Shown here in pieces: positions 34,415 through 43,661 of a stretch of DNA of 64,000 nucleotides (positions within the stretch are counted from its first letter, which is position 1; each line of letters begins with the position of its first letter). A model generated the notes under the pieces. That model ran no database searches and was not told the origin of the DNA. It worked only from the letters and a program-made list of their open reading frames with translations. The position numbers and the translations under genes were made by a program. The DNA lies in contig NZ_JADPMP010000002.1 of NCBI RefSeq assembly GCF_015686655.1, forward strand, positions 62,001-126,000, given 5' to 3'. This DNA is from Pontibacter sp. FD36 (lineage in GTDB: Bacteria > Bacteroidota > Bacteroidia > Cytophagales > Hymenobacteraceae).

Positions 34415-34951
34415 TTACTTCTTAGTATATTCTTCCCAGGTTTTACTCTTGTGATGGTTGTCCCCAAAATAGGTTAGGATCTGGTGGAAAGTGGTTGCAT
34501 CGAGGTACCCGGGCACTGGTGTGAGCATGTTAAACTTTTCGTCCAGGTATACGGTAGTCGGGTAACTCATCTGTCCCTGTAGCAGGGCTACAGCCAACTC
34601 GTGGGCACGGTATTGCTCTTTGAAGGTATAGGTATGACCATTGAGGGTGATCGGCTTTTTGCCCTCAGCGTCAAGCTTCACGGCGTAATAGTTCTTGTTA
34701 ATGTAAGCCACCACCGCAGGATCAGTGAAGGTAGACTTATCCATCTTCTTGCACCACCCACACCAATCGGTGTAGACGTCAACCACAACTTTGCGAGGCT
34801 GCTTCTTGATCTTTTCAGCGGCTTCTTCTATACTGATCCAGTTAATTGTAGCGCCTTTCTGAGTGATAGGCTCAGCCGTCACTGCCTTGTGCCAAGTATA
34901 GCCTGACAGTATAAGCATGAGCAAAGGCAAAAGTAGGATTTTCTGTAGCAT
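34415..34951 (-). CDS. Exported thioredoxin-fold protein
   Basis: A 178-aa protein with an N-terminal signal peptide (ILLLPLLMLILSGYTW), then a thioredoxin-like domain with VYTDWCGWCKKMDKSTF, CxxC of the DsbD-gamma/DUF255-like kind. PTTVYLD holds the cis-Pro segment. It probably acts as a periplasmic thiol reductase. It is alone between mnmE and the metal importer genes. Confidence 0.85.
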   Translation of the reverse strand: MLQKILLLPLLMLILSGYTWHKAVTAEPITQKGATINWISIEEAAEKIKKQPRKVVVDVYTDWCGWCKKMDKSTFTDPAVVAYINKNYYAVKLDAEGKKPITLNGHTYTFKEQYRAHELAVALLQGQMSYPTTVYLDEKFNMLTPVPGYLDATTFHQILTYFGDNHHKSKTWEEYTKK

Positions 34952-35024
34952 AGTGGGTTATCTTTGAATCAGAACGCCTAAAGAGTTGCTTTCCATATAC
35001 ATTGCTTTATACCTTATCTTCAGT

Positions 35025-35903
35025 CTAGTGTCCGACAGTCTGTACTCGTTTTTGTCTACGCAGTTTGCCATGGCTTGGCGAGAACAGGAAGGCCAGGAGG
35101 AACTCTAAACCTGTCACAGTAGCGATGGCGCCGGCAATAGACCCATCGAGCCAAACCGCCAGATAGTACCCGGCAAATGAGGCGATAATCCCCAGGAGTA
35201 CCGAGGTTCCCAGCATGGTCTTGAAATCGTCGGTAAGCAGGTAAGCCGTGGCAGGAGGAGCAACCAGAAAGGCCACCACCAGAATAGCACCTACCGACTC
35301 AAATGAAGCCACCGTCGTAAGTGATACGGCACCCATCAGCAGGTAGTACCAGAGGGTAGTGGAAATGCCTATGGCTGCCGCAAAAGCCGGGTCAAAGGTG
35401 GTTAGGAAAAGCTCCTTATATCCTAGTACAATAAATAAGCCGATCAGCAGCGTGACTACCGCCAGCATCCAGACTGTGCGCGGTCCCATGCTCAGGCCTC
35501 CTTCGGTGATGATCAGGTCGAGCGGTACATAGGCTATCTCGCCATAAAGTACGCAGTCCTGGTCAAGGTCCACCTGACCGGCAAATACGGAAATCAGGAT
35601 GATGCCGATGGCAAACAGCCAGGTGAATGTAACGCCAATGGCCGCATCGGCCTGTACCCGCGCAAAGCGGTGGAAGAACTCGATCAGGAAAGTAGTGAGC
35701 ACGCCCAGCAGTCCGGCCCCGATTAGCATTGGAATTGTGTCACGCGAGCCCGTAAACATAAAAGCGATCACAATGCCCGGCAGCACGGCATGCGAAATAG
35801 CATCGCCCACCATGGCCATCCGCCGCAGTATCAGGAAACAACCCAACAGACTACAGCATGTTGCTACCAGACTTCCCGTCAATATGATCCAGAATGCGTT
35901 CAT
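35025..35903 (-). CDS. Metal ABC transporter permease (ZnuB/MntB family)
   Basis: A 292-aa membrane protein of the ABC-3 family with about eight hydrophobic helices and the family motif GDAISHAVLPG near residue 33. It is the second permease of the importer, the other being fused to a regulator-like domain at 36183. A 279-bp repeat-bearing spacer separates the two, so it may be partly independently expressed. Confidence 0.9.
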   Translation of the reverse strand: MNAFWIILTGSLVATCCSLLGCFLILRRMAMVGDAISHAVLPGIVIAFMFTGSRDTIPMLIGAGLLGVLTTFLIEFFHRFARVQADAAIGVTFTWLFAIGIILISVFAGQVDLDQDCVLYGEIAYVPLDLIITEGGLSMGPRTVWMLAVVTLLIGLFIVLGYKELFLTTFDPAFAAAIGISTTLWYYLLMGAVSLTTVASFESVGAILVVAFLVAPPATAYLLTDDFKTMLGTSVLLGIIASFAGYYLAVWLDGSIAGAIATVTGLEFLLAFLFSPSHGKLRRQKRVQTVGH

Positions 35904-35911
35904 GTTTTTTT

Positions 35912-36179
35912 ATTTAGCGAATGCGTGATGGAGCGAATGAGTGGTTTAAATGATTTGAAGATTCCGAAATGAAACAGTTGTAAATATCAGCTACCTGATT
36001 ATCTCGGGACGAGAGAAAGGTTAAGATTTGCTGCTTCAAAAATTTTACGAATCATCTTATTGCCAATTTTTTCATATCCTCTTTCGTTACGAACTAATCT
36101 TACACCTCATCATATCTAAAAGCCCCAACCCCTTAAACGCCAGAATATCACTCAACCACTCATTCATTAATTACTAAAT
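35912..36179. repeat. Intergenic repeat with GAATGAGTGG-type inverted ends (copy 1)
   Basis: ATTTAG (35912-35917) and GAATGAGTGGTT (35935-35946) have exact complements at 36174-36179 and 36154-36165. The unit of about 270 bp fills the space between the two permease genes and has no coding frame. Similar units lie at 39901-40110 and 57214-57390. It may be a small non-autonomous mobile repeat. Confidence 0.6.
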
Positions 36180-36182
36180 CCC

Positions 36183-37481
36183 TTAAGGTATTCTCGCACT
36201 ATGCGGATCGAGATCAGGGTAATTAAGCTCTTCGATGAGGCGCTGCTCCAGTTCCGGCGTGATAATGTGTTCGATGGTTTCGGCGTCTTCATGCACGTGG
36301 TCGGAGGCCAGGTTAAGATACTGGGTCAGGTATAGCTCCCAGAGGCGGTGAAGTCGCACGACACGGCGACCGCGTTTTTCGCCTTCAGGCGTCAGCAACC
36401 AGCGCTTGTTCTCTTGTTGGAGATAACCTTGCCGCTTTAGCTTCTGTAATCCGCTTATGGCTTCTTTCCTGGGTATGTTGCGCCTTTCCAGTAATTCTTC
36501 CAAACTGCGGGCACTGTCATAGTCCTGCCGGAGTTCACCTAGCTGGTAGAGCAGTTTGAGGAGGTTTTCTTCCAGAATGCGCGTCTTATTGCGCCGCTGC
36601 CGCAGGATGCGGGCAATCCAGCCGCGACCGGGAGCAAGGGCAAACGACAGGATCGCGATCATCGATACGATCAGCACAATCCAGGGGCCTGTTGGCATTG
36701 AAGGAGCTGTATAAGAGACAAAGGCTCCTGCTATACCTGAAAATGCCCCAATCAGAGCGGCCAGTATCAGCATGACTTTCAGATTCTCTGTCCAGAAGCG
36801 CGCAGCAGCAGCAGGTGTGATCAGCATGGCAGCCATCAGCACAACGCCCACTGCCTGTATGCCGACTACCACCGCAAAAACTGTGAGCGTCGTGAGCAGT
36901 AGCTCCAGTCCGCGCACCGGAAAGCCGATGGTGCGGGCATAGGCCTGGTCGAAACAGAGCAGGGTAAGTTCTTTGTAAAAGAGCACCACCGCTACCAGAA
37001 GCAGCACAGCTACTACACCAAAAGCGATCAGGTCTTCGCCGATGAGCGAAGCGGCACTGCCAAACAGGAACTTGTCAAGTCCGCTCTGAGCGGCGTTGCC
37101 GGTCTGCTGTATGGCGGTGAGCAAGAGGATTCCGATACCAAAAAAGACCGAGAGCACAAGTCCAATGGCCGTGTCTTCTTTAATCCGTGAACGGGAGGTA
37201 ATAAAATCGATCACCACTAGCGAGAGCCAGCCTGTCACGAATGCGCCGATCAGCAGTATGAACGGATTTTTGGTACCAGACAGGATAAAGGCCAAGCAGA
37301 CACCTGGCAGTACGGCATGTGCCACAGCATCACCTACCAGCGCTCGCTTGCGCAGCAGCGTGAAGCAGCCTACCACTGCCGAACTCGCAGCCAGCAGCAC
37401 CGAGCCCAGCGCCACGTACCGTATGTTGGCATCAGTGAAGGAGAAAAATTCTAGGAAGTCCTGCATCACAACTATTAACAA
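36183..37481 (-). CDS. Metal ABC permease fused to a DtxR-like winged-helix domain
   Basis: A 432-aa protein. Residues 1-295 are an ABC-3 permease (GDAVAHAVLPGVCLAF near 52). After a basic linker (LRQRRNKTRILEENLL) the C-terminal 130 residues resemble an iron-dependent repressor: a winged helix (LLERRNIPRKEAISGLQKLKRQGYL) and a dimerisation part with HRLWELYL and HVHEDAETIEHI. Such fusions occur in Bacteroidota Mn/Zn importers. The domain could sense cytosolic metal and gate the pore, or bind DNA; the sequence does not decide. Confidence 0.88.
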   Translation of the reverse strand: MLIVVMQDFLEFFSFTDANIRYVALGSVLLAASSAVVGCFTLLRKRALVGDAVAHAVLPGVCLAFILSGTKNPFILLIGAFVTGWLSLVVIDFITSRSRIKEDTAIGLVLSVFFGIGILLLTAIQQTGNAAQSGLDKFLFGSAASLIGEDLIAFGVVAVLLLVAVVLFYKELTLLCFDQAYARTIGFPVRGLELLLTTLTVFAVVVGIQAVGVVLMAAMLITPAAAARFWTENLKVMLILAALIGAFSGIAGAFVSYTAPSMPTGPWIVLIVSMIAILSFALAPGRGWIARILRQRRNKTRILEENLLKLLYQLGELRQDYDSARSLEELLERRNIPRKEAISGLQKLKRQGYLQQENKRWLLTPEGEKRGRRVVRLHRLWELYLTQYLNLASDHVHEDAETIEHIITPELEQRLIEELNYPDLDPHSARIP

Positions 37482-37489
37482 TCAACAAT

Positions 37490-38281
37490 TTAACTCTTCT
37501 CCCTTGCCGGAAATTCCTGCTTACGGAGGAGGTCGCCTACCTTGCTGAGCAGGGTGAGTTTACCGCCGTAGGTTTGTTCCAACAGTTCCTGGTTTAACAC
37601 TTGTTCGGTAGGGCCGGAGGCTACCAGGCGCATGTTGAGCAGCACCACCCAGTCAAAATATTCAGAGGCGGACTGCAGATCATGGTGCACCACAATCACG
37701 GTCTTACCCTGATCACGCATCTGGCGAAGCAGTTGGATGATGGCCGTTTCGGTTGCTATGTCAACGCCGGCAAAGGGCTCGTCCATAAAATAGATGTCTG
37801 CATTCTGGGCCAGTGCCCGAGCCAGGAACACCCGCTGCTGCTGACCACCGGAAAGTTGCGAGATCTGCCGGTTGGCAAAACCCTGCATCCCCACTTTCTC
37901 GAGCGCCTCCATGGCAGCATCTTTGTCAGCTTTGCGCGGACGCTTGAACAGCCCCAATTGTCCATACCTGCCCATGAGCACCACATCAAATACCGAAGCC
38001 GGAAAATCCCAGTCCACTGACTCCCGCTGCGGAACATAGCTGATGCGGCTGTATACCTGCTTCAGCGGTTGGTCAAAGATGCGTACATAGCCGCTGCTCA
38101 CCGGAAGCAGGTTCATCATGGCCTTAATCAGGGTAGACTTGCCTGCACCGTTCGGGCCAATCACACCCACGAGCGCACCGGCCGGCAAGGTGAGGTCAAT
38201 GCCCCACAGCACCGGTTTGCGGTCGTAACTCACCGTCAGGTCGTGTACTTCTACAACTGGATTTTTTACTTGAAGTATCAT
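37490..38281 (-). CDS. Metal ABC transporter ATP-binding protein
   Basis: A 263-aa ATPase with Walker A GPNGAGKST (residues 42-50), signature LSGGQQQR, Walker B IYFMDEP and a switch His in VVHHDL. It lies between the solute-binding protein and the permease-regulator fusion, with short spacers on the same strand. It powers uptake of manganese or zinc. Confidence 0.93.
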   Translation of the reverse strand: MILQVKNPVVEVHDLTVSYDRKPVLWGIDLTLPAGALVGVIGPNGAGKSTLIKAMMNLLPVSSGYVRIFDQPLKQVYSRISYVPQRESVDWDFPASVFDVVLMGRYGQLGLFKRPRKADKDAAMEALEKVGMQGFANRQISQLSGGQQQRVFLARALAQNADIYFMDEPFAGVDIATETAIIQLLRQMRDQGKTVIVVHHDLQSASEYFDWVVLLNMRLVASGPTEQVLNQELLEQTYGGKLTLLSKVGDLLRKQEFPAREKS

Positions 38282-38293
38282 ATGCTAGACTTC

Positions 38294-39226
38294 TTATTTT
38301 AAAGAAGTTACAATCGTGTTCGTGTTATGTCGCACCATTCCTGTATAGGTGCCTTCAGGTGTTCCCTCTTCGCCCATGGCGTCCGAGAACAGCGTGCCGC
38401 CAATACGCACGGTATGCCCGCGTTTGCTAGCGCCCTGTACCACCGCCTCAATGGCCTTAGGTGACACAGAAGACTCCACAAACACTGCTTTGATCTTGTT
38501 AGCTACAATGAACTTGACCAGGGATGACACATCCTGCAGTCCGAACTCAGATAAGGTGGAGATGCCCTGCAGACCGCGCACCTCTATGCCGTAAGCTTCG
38601 CCATAGTAGCCAAAAGCGTCGTGCGCCGTAATCAGGATGCGTTGCTGCTCAGGTATAGAAGCAATGGCGGCTTTGGTTTCATTGTGCAGTGCTGAGAGTT
38701 CACGCAGGTAGGCTGCTGTCTGTGCCTGATATACCGTCGCATGCTGAGGGTCTTTTTTCTGCAGCTCGCTGCTTAGGTGTCCAACGACCTGCATCCAGAG
38801 CGACACATCGAACCACACATGCGGGTCATGGCTGTCGGCGTACTCAGCAGACTTTAAAAGATGGCTTTCAGGTATACCTGCCGTTGCGGCCAATACCGTT
38901 TTATAACGGCTCAGTTTCTCCAGCACTTCTCCCATTTTGCCTTCCAAGTGCAGCCCGTTGTAGATGATGACATCCGCCTCGGTCAGCTTGTTCAGGTCGC
39001 CTTGCGTAGCCTTGTATAAGTGCGGATCTACGCCGCTGCCCATGATCGCTTCTACATCAGCCGCGTCGCCTACTATATTCACAACGGCGTCCTTCAGTAT
39101 ACCTGTCGTGGTCACGACTCGCATCCGCTTTCCGGCCGGCACTTCGCCTCGGGTATCAACCTGGGTGCAGGCCGTACCCAACAGCAGAACCAACAGCAGA
39201 TTCAGTAATAGAGCAGTGGTTTTCAT
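38294..39226 (-). CDS. Metal ABC transporter solute-binding lipoprotein (ZnuA/MntA/TroA type)
   Basis: A 310-aa protein with a lipobox (LLGTAC, C20). Cluster A-I metal-binding segments are visible: GSGVDPHLYKAT, SHDPHVWFDV and TAHDAFGYY, each giving a His, and a final acidic ligand near the C-terminus. It lacks the long His-rich loop of many zinc-specific proteins, which together with the DtxR-type regulator favours manganese (inference). It begins 2 nt from the regulator's stop. Confidence 0.9.
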   Translation of the reverse strand: MKTTALLLNLLLVLLLGTACTQVDTRGEVPAGKRMRVVTTTGILKDAVVNIVGDAADVEAIMGSGVDPHLYKATQGDLNKLTEADVIIYNGLHLEGKMGEVLEKLSRYKTVLAATAGIPESHLLKSAEYADSHDPHVWFDVSLWMQVVGHLSSELQKKDPQHATVYQAQTAAYLRELSALHNETKAAIASIPEQQRILITAHDAFGYYGEAYGIEVRGLQGISTLSEFGLQDVSSLVKFIVANKIKAVFVESSVSPKAIEAVVQGASKRGHTVRIGGTLFSDAMGEEGTPEGTYTGMVRHNTNTIVTSLK

Positions 39227-39227
39227 G

Positions 39228-39884
39228 CTAGGCAGACAGGAAAATATTTCGGGCTACTTCACTGGAGATGACCAGGTTCTTTTTGTTTTCCAGGTTTATT
39301 TCCAGTGAGTTGTCGTAAGGTATTTTATCTATCACTTTAATCTTGGCTCCCAGGAATATCCCCATTTTGTCAAGGTACTGCAGGAAGAGCGGCTGTGAGT
39401 CATTGACGCCTACTACGGTTCCGGAGCTGTTCACTTCCAGTTCAGCGAGCAGGCGCTGCTGCTTGGTATTCATCTCGCCGTCTTCCGTAGGAATCGGGTC
39501 GCCGTGGGGGTCAAATTTTGGATAACCCAGGAACTCATCGAGCCGCCTGATGAGCAGATCGGAGTTGATGTGCTCCAGTTCCTCCGCCATATCGTGCACT
39601 TCATCCCAGTTGAACTTCAGCTTCTCGACCAGAAAGACCTCCCATAATCTGTGTTTGCGGATGATCTGTAAAGCCACCCGTTCGCCTTTTCCGGTCAGCG
39701 TCACGCCACGGTACTTCACATAGTCGGCTATACCTTTGGCGCTGAGCTTCCGCAGCATATCGGTTACCGACGCAGCCTTGGTGTCCAGCGCATCGGCTAT
39801 GGCATTGGTGTTCACCTCTCGGTTGCCGCCATCCGAAAGTTTGTATATGGCTTTGATGTAGTTTTCTTCAGTAAAACTATGCAC
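39228..39884 (-). CDS. DtxR/MntR-family metal-dependent transcriptional regulator
   Basis: About 218 aa from a GTG at 39884 (MHSFTEENYIKAIYKL). The frame stays open to an ATG at 40043, but that extension reads through an intergenic repeat (LIHSITHSIKP) and is unlikely to be used. The N-terminal winged helix (TNAIADALDTKAASVTDMLRKLSAKG), the dimerisation domain with HRLWEVFLVEKL and HDMAEELEHI, and a C-terminal SH3-like FeoA domain are present. It probably represses the downstream metal importer when metal is sufficient. Confidence 0.9.
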   Translation of the reverse strand: MHSFTEENYIKAIYKLSDGGNREVNTNAIADALDTKAASVTDMLRKLSAKGIADYVKYRGVTLTGKGERVALQIIRKHRLWEVFLVEKLKFNWDEVHDMAEELEHINSDLLIRRLDEFLGYPKFDPHGDPIPTEDGEMNTKQQRLLAELEVNSSGTVVGVNDSQPLFLQYLDKMGIFLGAKIKVIDKIPYDNSLEINLENKKNLVISSEVARNIFLSA

Positions 39885-39900
39885 AGGTATGGGTTTTATT

Positions 39901-40110
39901 GAGTGAGTGATTGAGTGGATGAGTGAGTTTTTAATTGTTGGATGATTAAATTGTTGATTGTGGTTTTGTACCGATTCGAACGGATATCTGAACGATTTTA
40001 AGTACATGATTTGTAAGGTAGAGATGTGCTCAAAAACATACATTTACTTTCCATCTTCCAAACCTTCCAATCTTTTAATCACTCATTCGCTAACTCACTC
40101 ATTCACTAAA
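39901..40110. repeat. Intergenic repeat with GAGTGAGT-type inverted ends (copy 2)
   Basis: The left end is a run of GAGTGAGTGATTGAGTGG type. ATGAGTGAGTT (39919-39929) has an exact complement at 40092-40102. The unit lies between the regulator and fabH and reaches into the open but probably untranslated upstream part of the regulator frame. The interior has ATTGTTG repeats and no gene. Confidence 0.55.
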
Positions 40111-40117
40111 TCAGAAA

Positions 40118-41116
40118 CTACCAACGGATAAGCGCAGAGGCCCAGGTGAAGCCAGAGCCGAAAGCTGCCATACATACCAGGTCTCCCTCTTTGATGCGCC
40201 CTTCCTGCACGGCTTCGCTCAAAGCGATCGGTACAGAAGCTGCGGTGGTATTGCCATACTTGTGAATGTTGCTCATCACTTTTTCGGCTGGCAGCCCCAT
40301 CTTCTGCTGTATGTAAGACGTGATGCGCAGGTTGGCCTGGTGAGGTATAAGCATGTCTACATCAGATGCCTTATAGCCATTTTTGTTAAGTGCTTCTTCA
40401 ATTACTTCGGGGAAGCGTGTCACGGCATGTTTGAACACCTGGTTGCCGTTCATGTAAGGGTAAATCGTGCCTTCATCGATCATCTCATGCGTCAGGCGGT
40501 CCTTTTTGGTACTGCCCGGATCAATCACAGCCAGCTCTTCAGCAAACTCGCCATCGGAGTGCAGGTGCGTGGACAAGATGCCGCGCTCGTTGCTTTCAGA
40601 AGGAGTGAGGACCACTGCACCTGCACCGTCACCGAAGATCACCGATACGTTACGGCCGCGGGTAGAGAAGTCGAGGCCGTTCGAGTGAATCTCGGAGCCC
40701 ACCACCAGGATATTGTCATACATGCCGGTTTTGATGAACTGATCGGCTACTGAGAGGGCATACACAAAACCAGAGCACTGGTTACGCACATCTAGTGCTG
40801 GAATCTCTTTCAGACCCATTTCACGTTGCATGAGCACCCCGGAGCCAGGGAACACATAGTCCGGGCTGAGGGTGGCAAACACGATCATGTCTACGTCTTC
40901 AGGCTTCAGGCCTGCCATTTCAAGTGCTTTCATGGAGGCCTTGGCTCCCATATTGGAGGTGGTATCTACTCCTTCCTGGAAGTAGCGACGTTCCTGTATA
41001 CCTGTTCGCTCACGGATCCATTCGTCAGAAGTTTCCATGAGTTTTTCCAGATCAAAATTGGTGACCACCTTCTCAGGTACATAATGGCCTACGCCAGCTA
41101 TCTTTGAATTTCGCAT
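40118..41116 (-). CDS. fabH: 3-oxoacyl-ACP synthase III (FabH-like)
   Basis: A 332-aa thiolase-fold enzyme. The catalytic triad is visible as C114 (NQCSGFVYAL), H259 (IPHQANLRI) and N289 (YGNTTAAS). It condenses acetyl-CoA or a branched acyl-CoA with malonyl-ACP to start fatty acid synthesis. It is a single gene here, with no rpmF or plsX beside it. A TATATTTG box (41143-41136) about 20 nt before the start is a candidate -7 element. Confidence 0.92.
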   Translation of the reverse strand: MRNSKIAGVGHYVPEKVVTNFDLEKLMETSDEWIRERTGIQERRYFQEGVDTTSNMGAKASMKALEMAGLKPEDVDMIVFATLSPDYVFPGSGVLMQREMGLKEIPALDVRNQCSGFVYALSVADQFIKTGMYDNILVVGSEIHSNGLDFSTRGRNVSVIFGDGAGAVVLTPSESNERGILSTHLHSDGEFAEELAVIDPGSTKKDRLTHEMIDEGTIYPYMNGNQVFKHAVTRFPEVIEEALNKNGYKASDVDMLIPHQANLRITSYIQQKMGLPAEKVMSNIHKYGNTTAASVPIALSEAVQEGRIKEGDLVCMAAFGSGFTWASALIRW

Positions 41117-41192
41117 AATATAAGGTTTAGCTTTACAAATATACTGATTCTATTTCAATTTAGATTCGTCTAAAAATTATTTTTAATTCTGT

Positions 41193-42323
41193 CTATACCT
41201 GAGATAGTAGTTGGTTGATGACATGCAACAGTTTTACTTCTTCGCTTTCCCAGTAAATGGAAGCAGGTATACCTGACCGATAAAAGGCGCTAGTGTTCAA
41301 TTGTCTGGTAAGCCCGTCTACGTTTATTTGGCTAAAGTCAACAGATATACCGGCGTCGTTTCCCTCTACTATACCTTTCCACAAAGGGTTTTCCTGGATC
41401 AGAATAGGTAGTCCGAAGGCCATGTATTCATATAGCTTAGTAGGGATGCACCGGAATGTGCTGGCATTGGGTCGATAGGGCAACAAGCCAATGTGGCTAC
41501 ATTGTACCTGCTGCAGAATGTCTTGGTGCGGTACCAGTTTGTCACCGCCTATTAGCTCCACGTAGGGCAGCGCCTGGCAGGCTTTTCTGAGTTTTGTCAA
41601 GGTATGGCTGCTGGCACAGTAACCGATAATGGTCAGCTTCACATTGCCCCGAACCGCCTGCAGTTGCTTTGCCAGCCCAATGGCTTCCCATACCCCGTAC
41701 TCCTCCGCTATAGTGCCACTGTAGATCAGGCGCAACTGCCTGGCAGGTGGCAGGCTGACTGGTGTTGCAGGCTGTACCGGATTGCCTTTGTACTTGTTCT
41801 GGATAAAGGTATAGCGGTTGCTGATAAAGGGTAGTTCATCGGCATAGCTGGTCTCAGCCAGCAGGAAGTGATCAGTGTGGCTGGCTGCTATCTTTTCAAC
41901 ACTCCGTACCGCCAAGGCCAGCAGGTGCTTGAGAGGCCAGCTGTAGTTGTGCTGCGCACGCAAGTTGAGGCTATAATTTTCCTGTATGTCATAAATGATC
42001 CGGGTGCCATACCTGGCTTTATACAGCAGAGTAGGTAGCAACAGTTCGTGTGTGCCTACAATGACTAACTGTGGTCTGATGTGCTGCAGCAGACGGTAGT
42101 AGTCACGCTGGGCAGCCATACGGCCGGCACTCAGCCTGCGAAACCGGAAGATCGGGTAGAAGTGCATGTTGGCGGGTGCCCCGGCAGGTATAGGCGCTGC
42201 GTAACCGGCTAAATGGATGCTCACGTCTGCTAATTTGCTTAGTGACGAGCCCAGCTTTTCATAAAGTCGGGTATCATTTATAGGTTTCAGGAGCGAGGCC
42301 AGCAGGATTCTCTTTTCAGACAT
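41193..42323 (-). CDS. Glycosyltransferase, GT4-like
   Basis: A 376-aa protein with a GT-B two-domain layout. The N-terminal domain carries ILLASLLKPINDTRLYEKLG, and the C-terminal domain carries LRLIYSGTIAEEYGVWEAI and the sugar-nucleotide segment IPTKLYEYMAFGLPILI. The acceptor and donor sugars cannot be deduced. It is divergent from dapD with a 51-bp spacer. Cell-envelope or exopolysaccharide synthesis is likely. Confidence 0.82.
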   Translation of the reverse strand: MSEKRILLASLLKPINDTRLYEKLGSSLSKLADVSIHLAGYAAPIPAGAPANMHFYPIFRFRRLSAGRMAAQRDYYRLLQHIRPQLVIVGTHELLLPTLLYKARYGTRIIYDIQENYSLNLRAQHNYSWPLKHLLALAVRSVEKIAASHTDHFLLAETSYADELPFISNRYTFIQNKYKGNPVQPATPVSLPPARQLRLIYSGTIAEEYGVWEAIGLAKQLQAVRGNVKLTIIGYCASSHTLTKLRKACQALPYVELIGGDKLVPHQDILQQVQCSHIGLLPYRPNASTFRCIPTKLYEYMAFGLPILIQENPLWKGIVEGNDAGISVDFSQINVDGLTRQLNTSAFYRSGIPASIYWESEEVKLLHVINQLLSQV

Positions 42324-42374
42324 CGCCTAAATTTAATACTTTTACGCATTCATTCTCTAAAAACGAAAAATAGC

Positions 42375-43187
42375 ATGGCATTACAGCAGATAATAGAGCA
42401 GGCCTGGGAAAACCGTGACTTGCTGAAAGAACAGAATACGATTGAGGCGATTCGCGCTGTCATAGAAGAGCTTGACAAAGGACGTCTGCGTGTGGCAGAG
42501 CCGGCAGGTGACGACTGGAAAGTAAACGAGTGGGTGAAGAAGGCGGTGCTGATGTACTTCCCGATCCAGGCCATGAAAACGATCGAAGTGGGGCCGTTTG
42601 AGTTTCATGACAAGATCGCTCTGAAGAAGAATTATGCTGAGTTGGGTGTGCGTGTCGTACCGCATGCTGTGGCCCGTTATGGTGCCTATCTAGCCAAAGG
42701 TGTGATCATGATGCCATCTTACGTGAACATTGGCGCCTACGTAGAAGAGGGAACGATGGTGGATACCTGGGCGACTGTAGGCAGCTGCGCGCAGGTAGGC
42801 AAGCATGTGCACCTGAGTGGTGGTGTTGGATTGGGCGGCGTGCTGGAGCCAGTACAGGCAGCCCCGGTGATTATTGAAGACGGAGCCTTCATCGGATCGC
42901 GCAGCATCCTGGTTGAAGGTTGCCGCATTGGCAAAGAAGCAGTGATCGGTGCGGGTGTAACTATCACAGGCAGCTCCAAAATCATTGACGTGACTGGCAG
43001 CGAGCCGAAGGAATACAAAGGCTATGTGCCGCCGCGTGCCGTGGTAATACCTGGTTCTTATACCAAGAAATTCCCTGCAGGCGACTTCCAGGTGCCTTGC
43101 GCCCTGATTATTGGCCAGCGCAAGGAGAGTACTGATCTGAAAACTTCGCTCAACGATGCACTTCGTGAAAACGCAGTAGCCGTTTAG
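42375..43187 (+). CDS. dapD: 2,3,4,5-tetrahydropyridine-2,6-dicarboxylate N-succinyltransferase
   Basis: A 270-aa enzyme of the lysine/diaminopimelate pathway. The helical N-terminus (to about 95) is followed by left-handed beta-helix hexapeptide repeats (MPSYVNIGAYVEEGTMVDTWATVGS and VIIEDGAFIGSRSILVEG). It succinylates tetrahydrodipicolinate using succinyl-CoA. A very strong terminator follows at 43211. It stands alone without other dap genes. Confidence 0.95.
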   Translation: MALQQIIEQAWENRDLLKEQNTIEAIRAVIEELDKGRLRVAEPAGDDWKVNEWVKKAVLMYFPIQAMKTIEVGPFEFHDKIALKKNYAELGVRVVPHAVARYGAYLAKGVIMMPSYVNIGAYVEEGTMVDTWATVGSCAQVGKHVHLSGGVGLGGVLEPVQAAPVIIEDGAFIGSRSILVEGCRIGKEAVIGAGVTITGSSKIIDVTGSEPKEYKGYVPPRAVVIPGSYTKKFPAGDFQVPCALIIGQRKESTDLKTSLNDALRENAVAV

Positions 43188-43210
43188 TTTCTATACTTCC
43201 CTTTATTTAA

Positions 43211-43247
43211 CAGAAATCCCCCAGCTGATACAGCTGGGGGATTTCTG
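43211..43247. terminator. Very strong terminator between dapD and the VOC gene
   Basis: A perfect 17-bp stem (43211-43227 with 43231-43247) with loop ATA, followed by seven T residues on the plus strand. It is palindromic and can also serve the convergent gene at 43271. Confidence 0.92.
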
Positions 43248-43270
43248 TTTTTTTAAGGTGACCCTTCAAT

Positions 43271-43660
43271 TTAGCCTCTTGAATGCAGGGCAATACGGTT
43301 GCCTTCGGTGTCGAGGAACAAGGCCATGAAGCCAATGTCTTCTGCTATCAGGGTTTTGTCCTGCAGTACTTTTCCACCCGCCTGCCCCACCTTCGCCAGT
43401 TCATTAGCCAGATCGCCTGAAGGGGAGGAGAAGTATACTAGTGTGCCTTCGGTTGATGGAGTATAGTGCTTTTCGCTCTTTACCAAAGAACCGGGAGCAC
43501 CGGCGCCTTCATCTGACCAGGGGAACCAAGCCATTTCCTCTACGCCCATCGGTTGGTATTGCAAGGTATAGCCGAGTACAGATTCGTAAAAACGAATGGC
43601 CCGTGGCATGTCTGTCACCGGTATCTCAAACCAGCCCACTACATTAAAGGTCTGTGCCAT
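43271..43660 (-). CDS. VOC-family (glyoxalase-like) protein
   Basis: 129 aa from the ATG at 43660 (MAQTFNVVGWFEIPVTDM). A longer frame would overlap the upstream dehydrogenase gene and is not favoured. The pattern of WFEIPVTDMPRAIRFYESVLGY and GFMALFLDTEGNRIALHS fits one vicinal-oxygen-chelate domain pair. The metal ligands and the substrate are not clear. It follows the dehydrogenase gene with 1 nt spacing. Confidence 0.85.
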   Translation of the reverse strand: MAQTFNVVGWFEIPVTDMPRAIRFYESVLGYTLQYQPMGVEEMAWFPWSDEGAGAPGSLVKSEKHYTPSTEGTLVYFSSPSGDLANELAKVGQAGGKVLQDKTLIAEDIGFMALFLDTEGNRIALHSRG

Positions 43661-43661
43661 A

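Noticed and set aside
39885..40043. N-terminal 53-codon extension of the DtxR-type regulator
   Set aside because: It reads through an intergenic GAGTGAGT repeat and precedes the first conserved residue; a GTG at the expected domain start explains the gene better.
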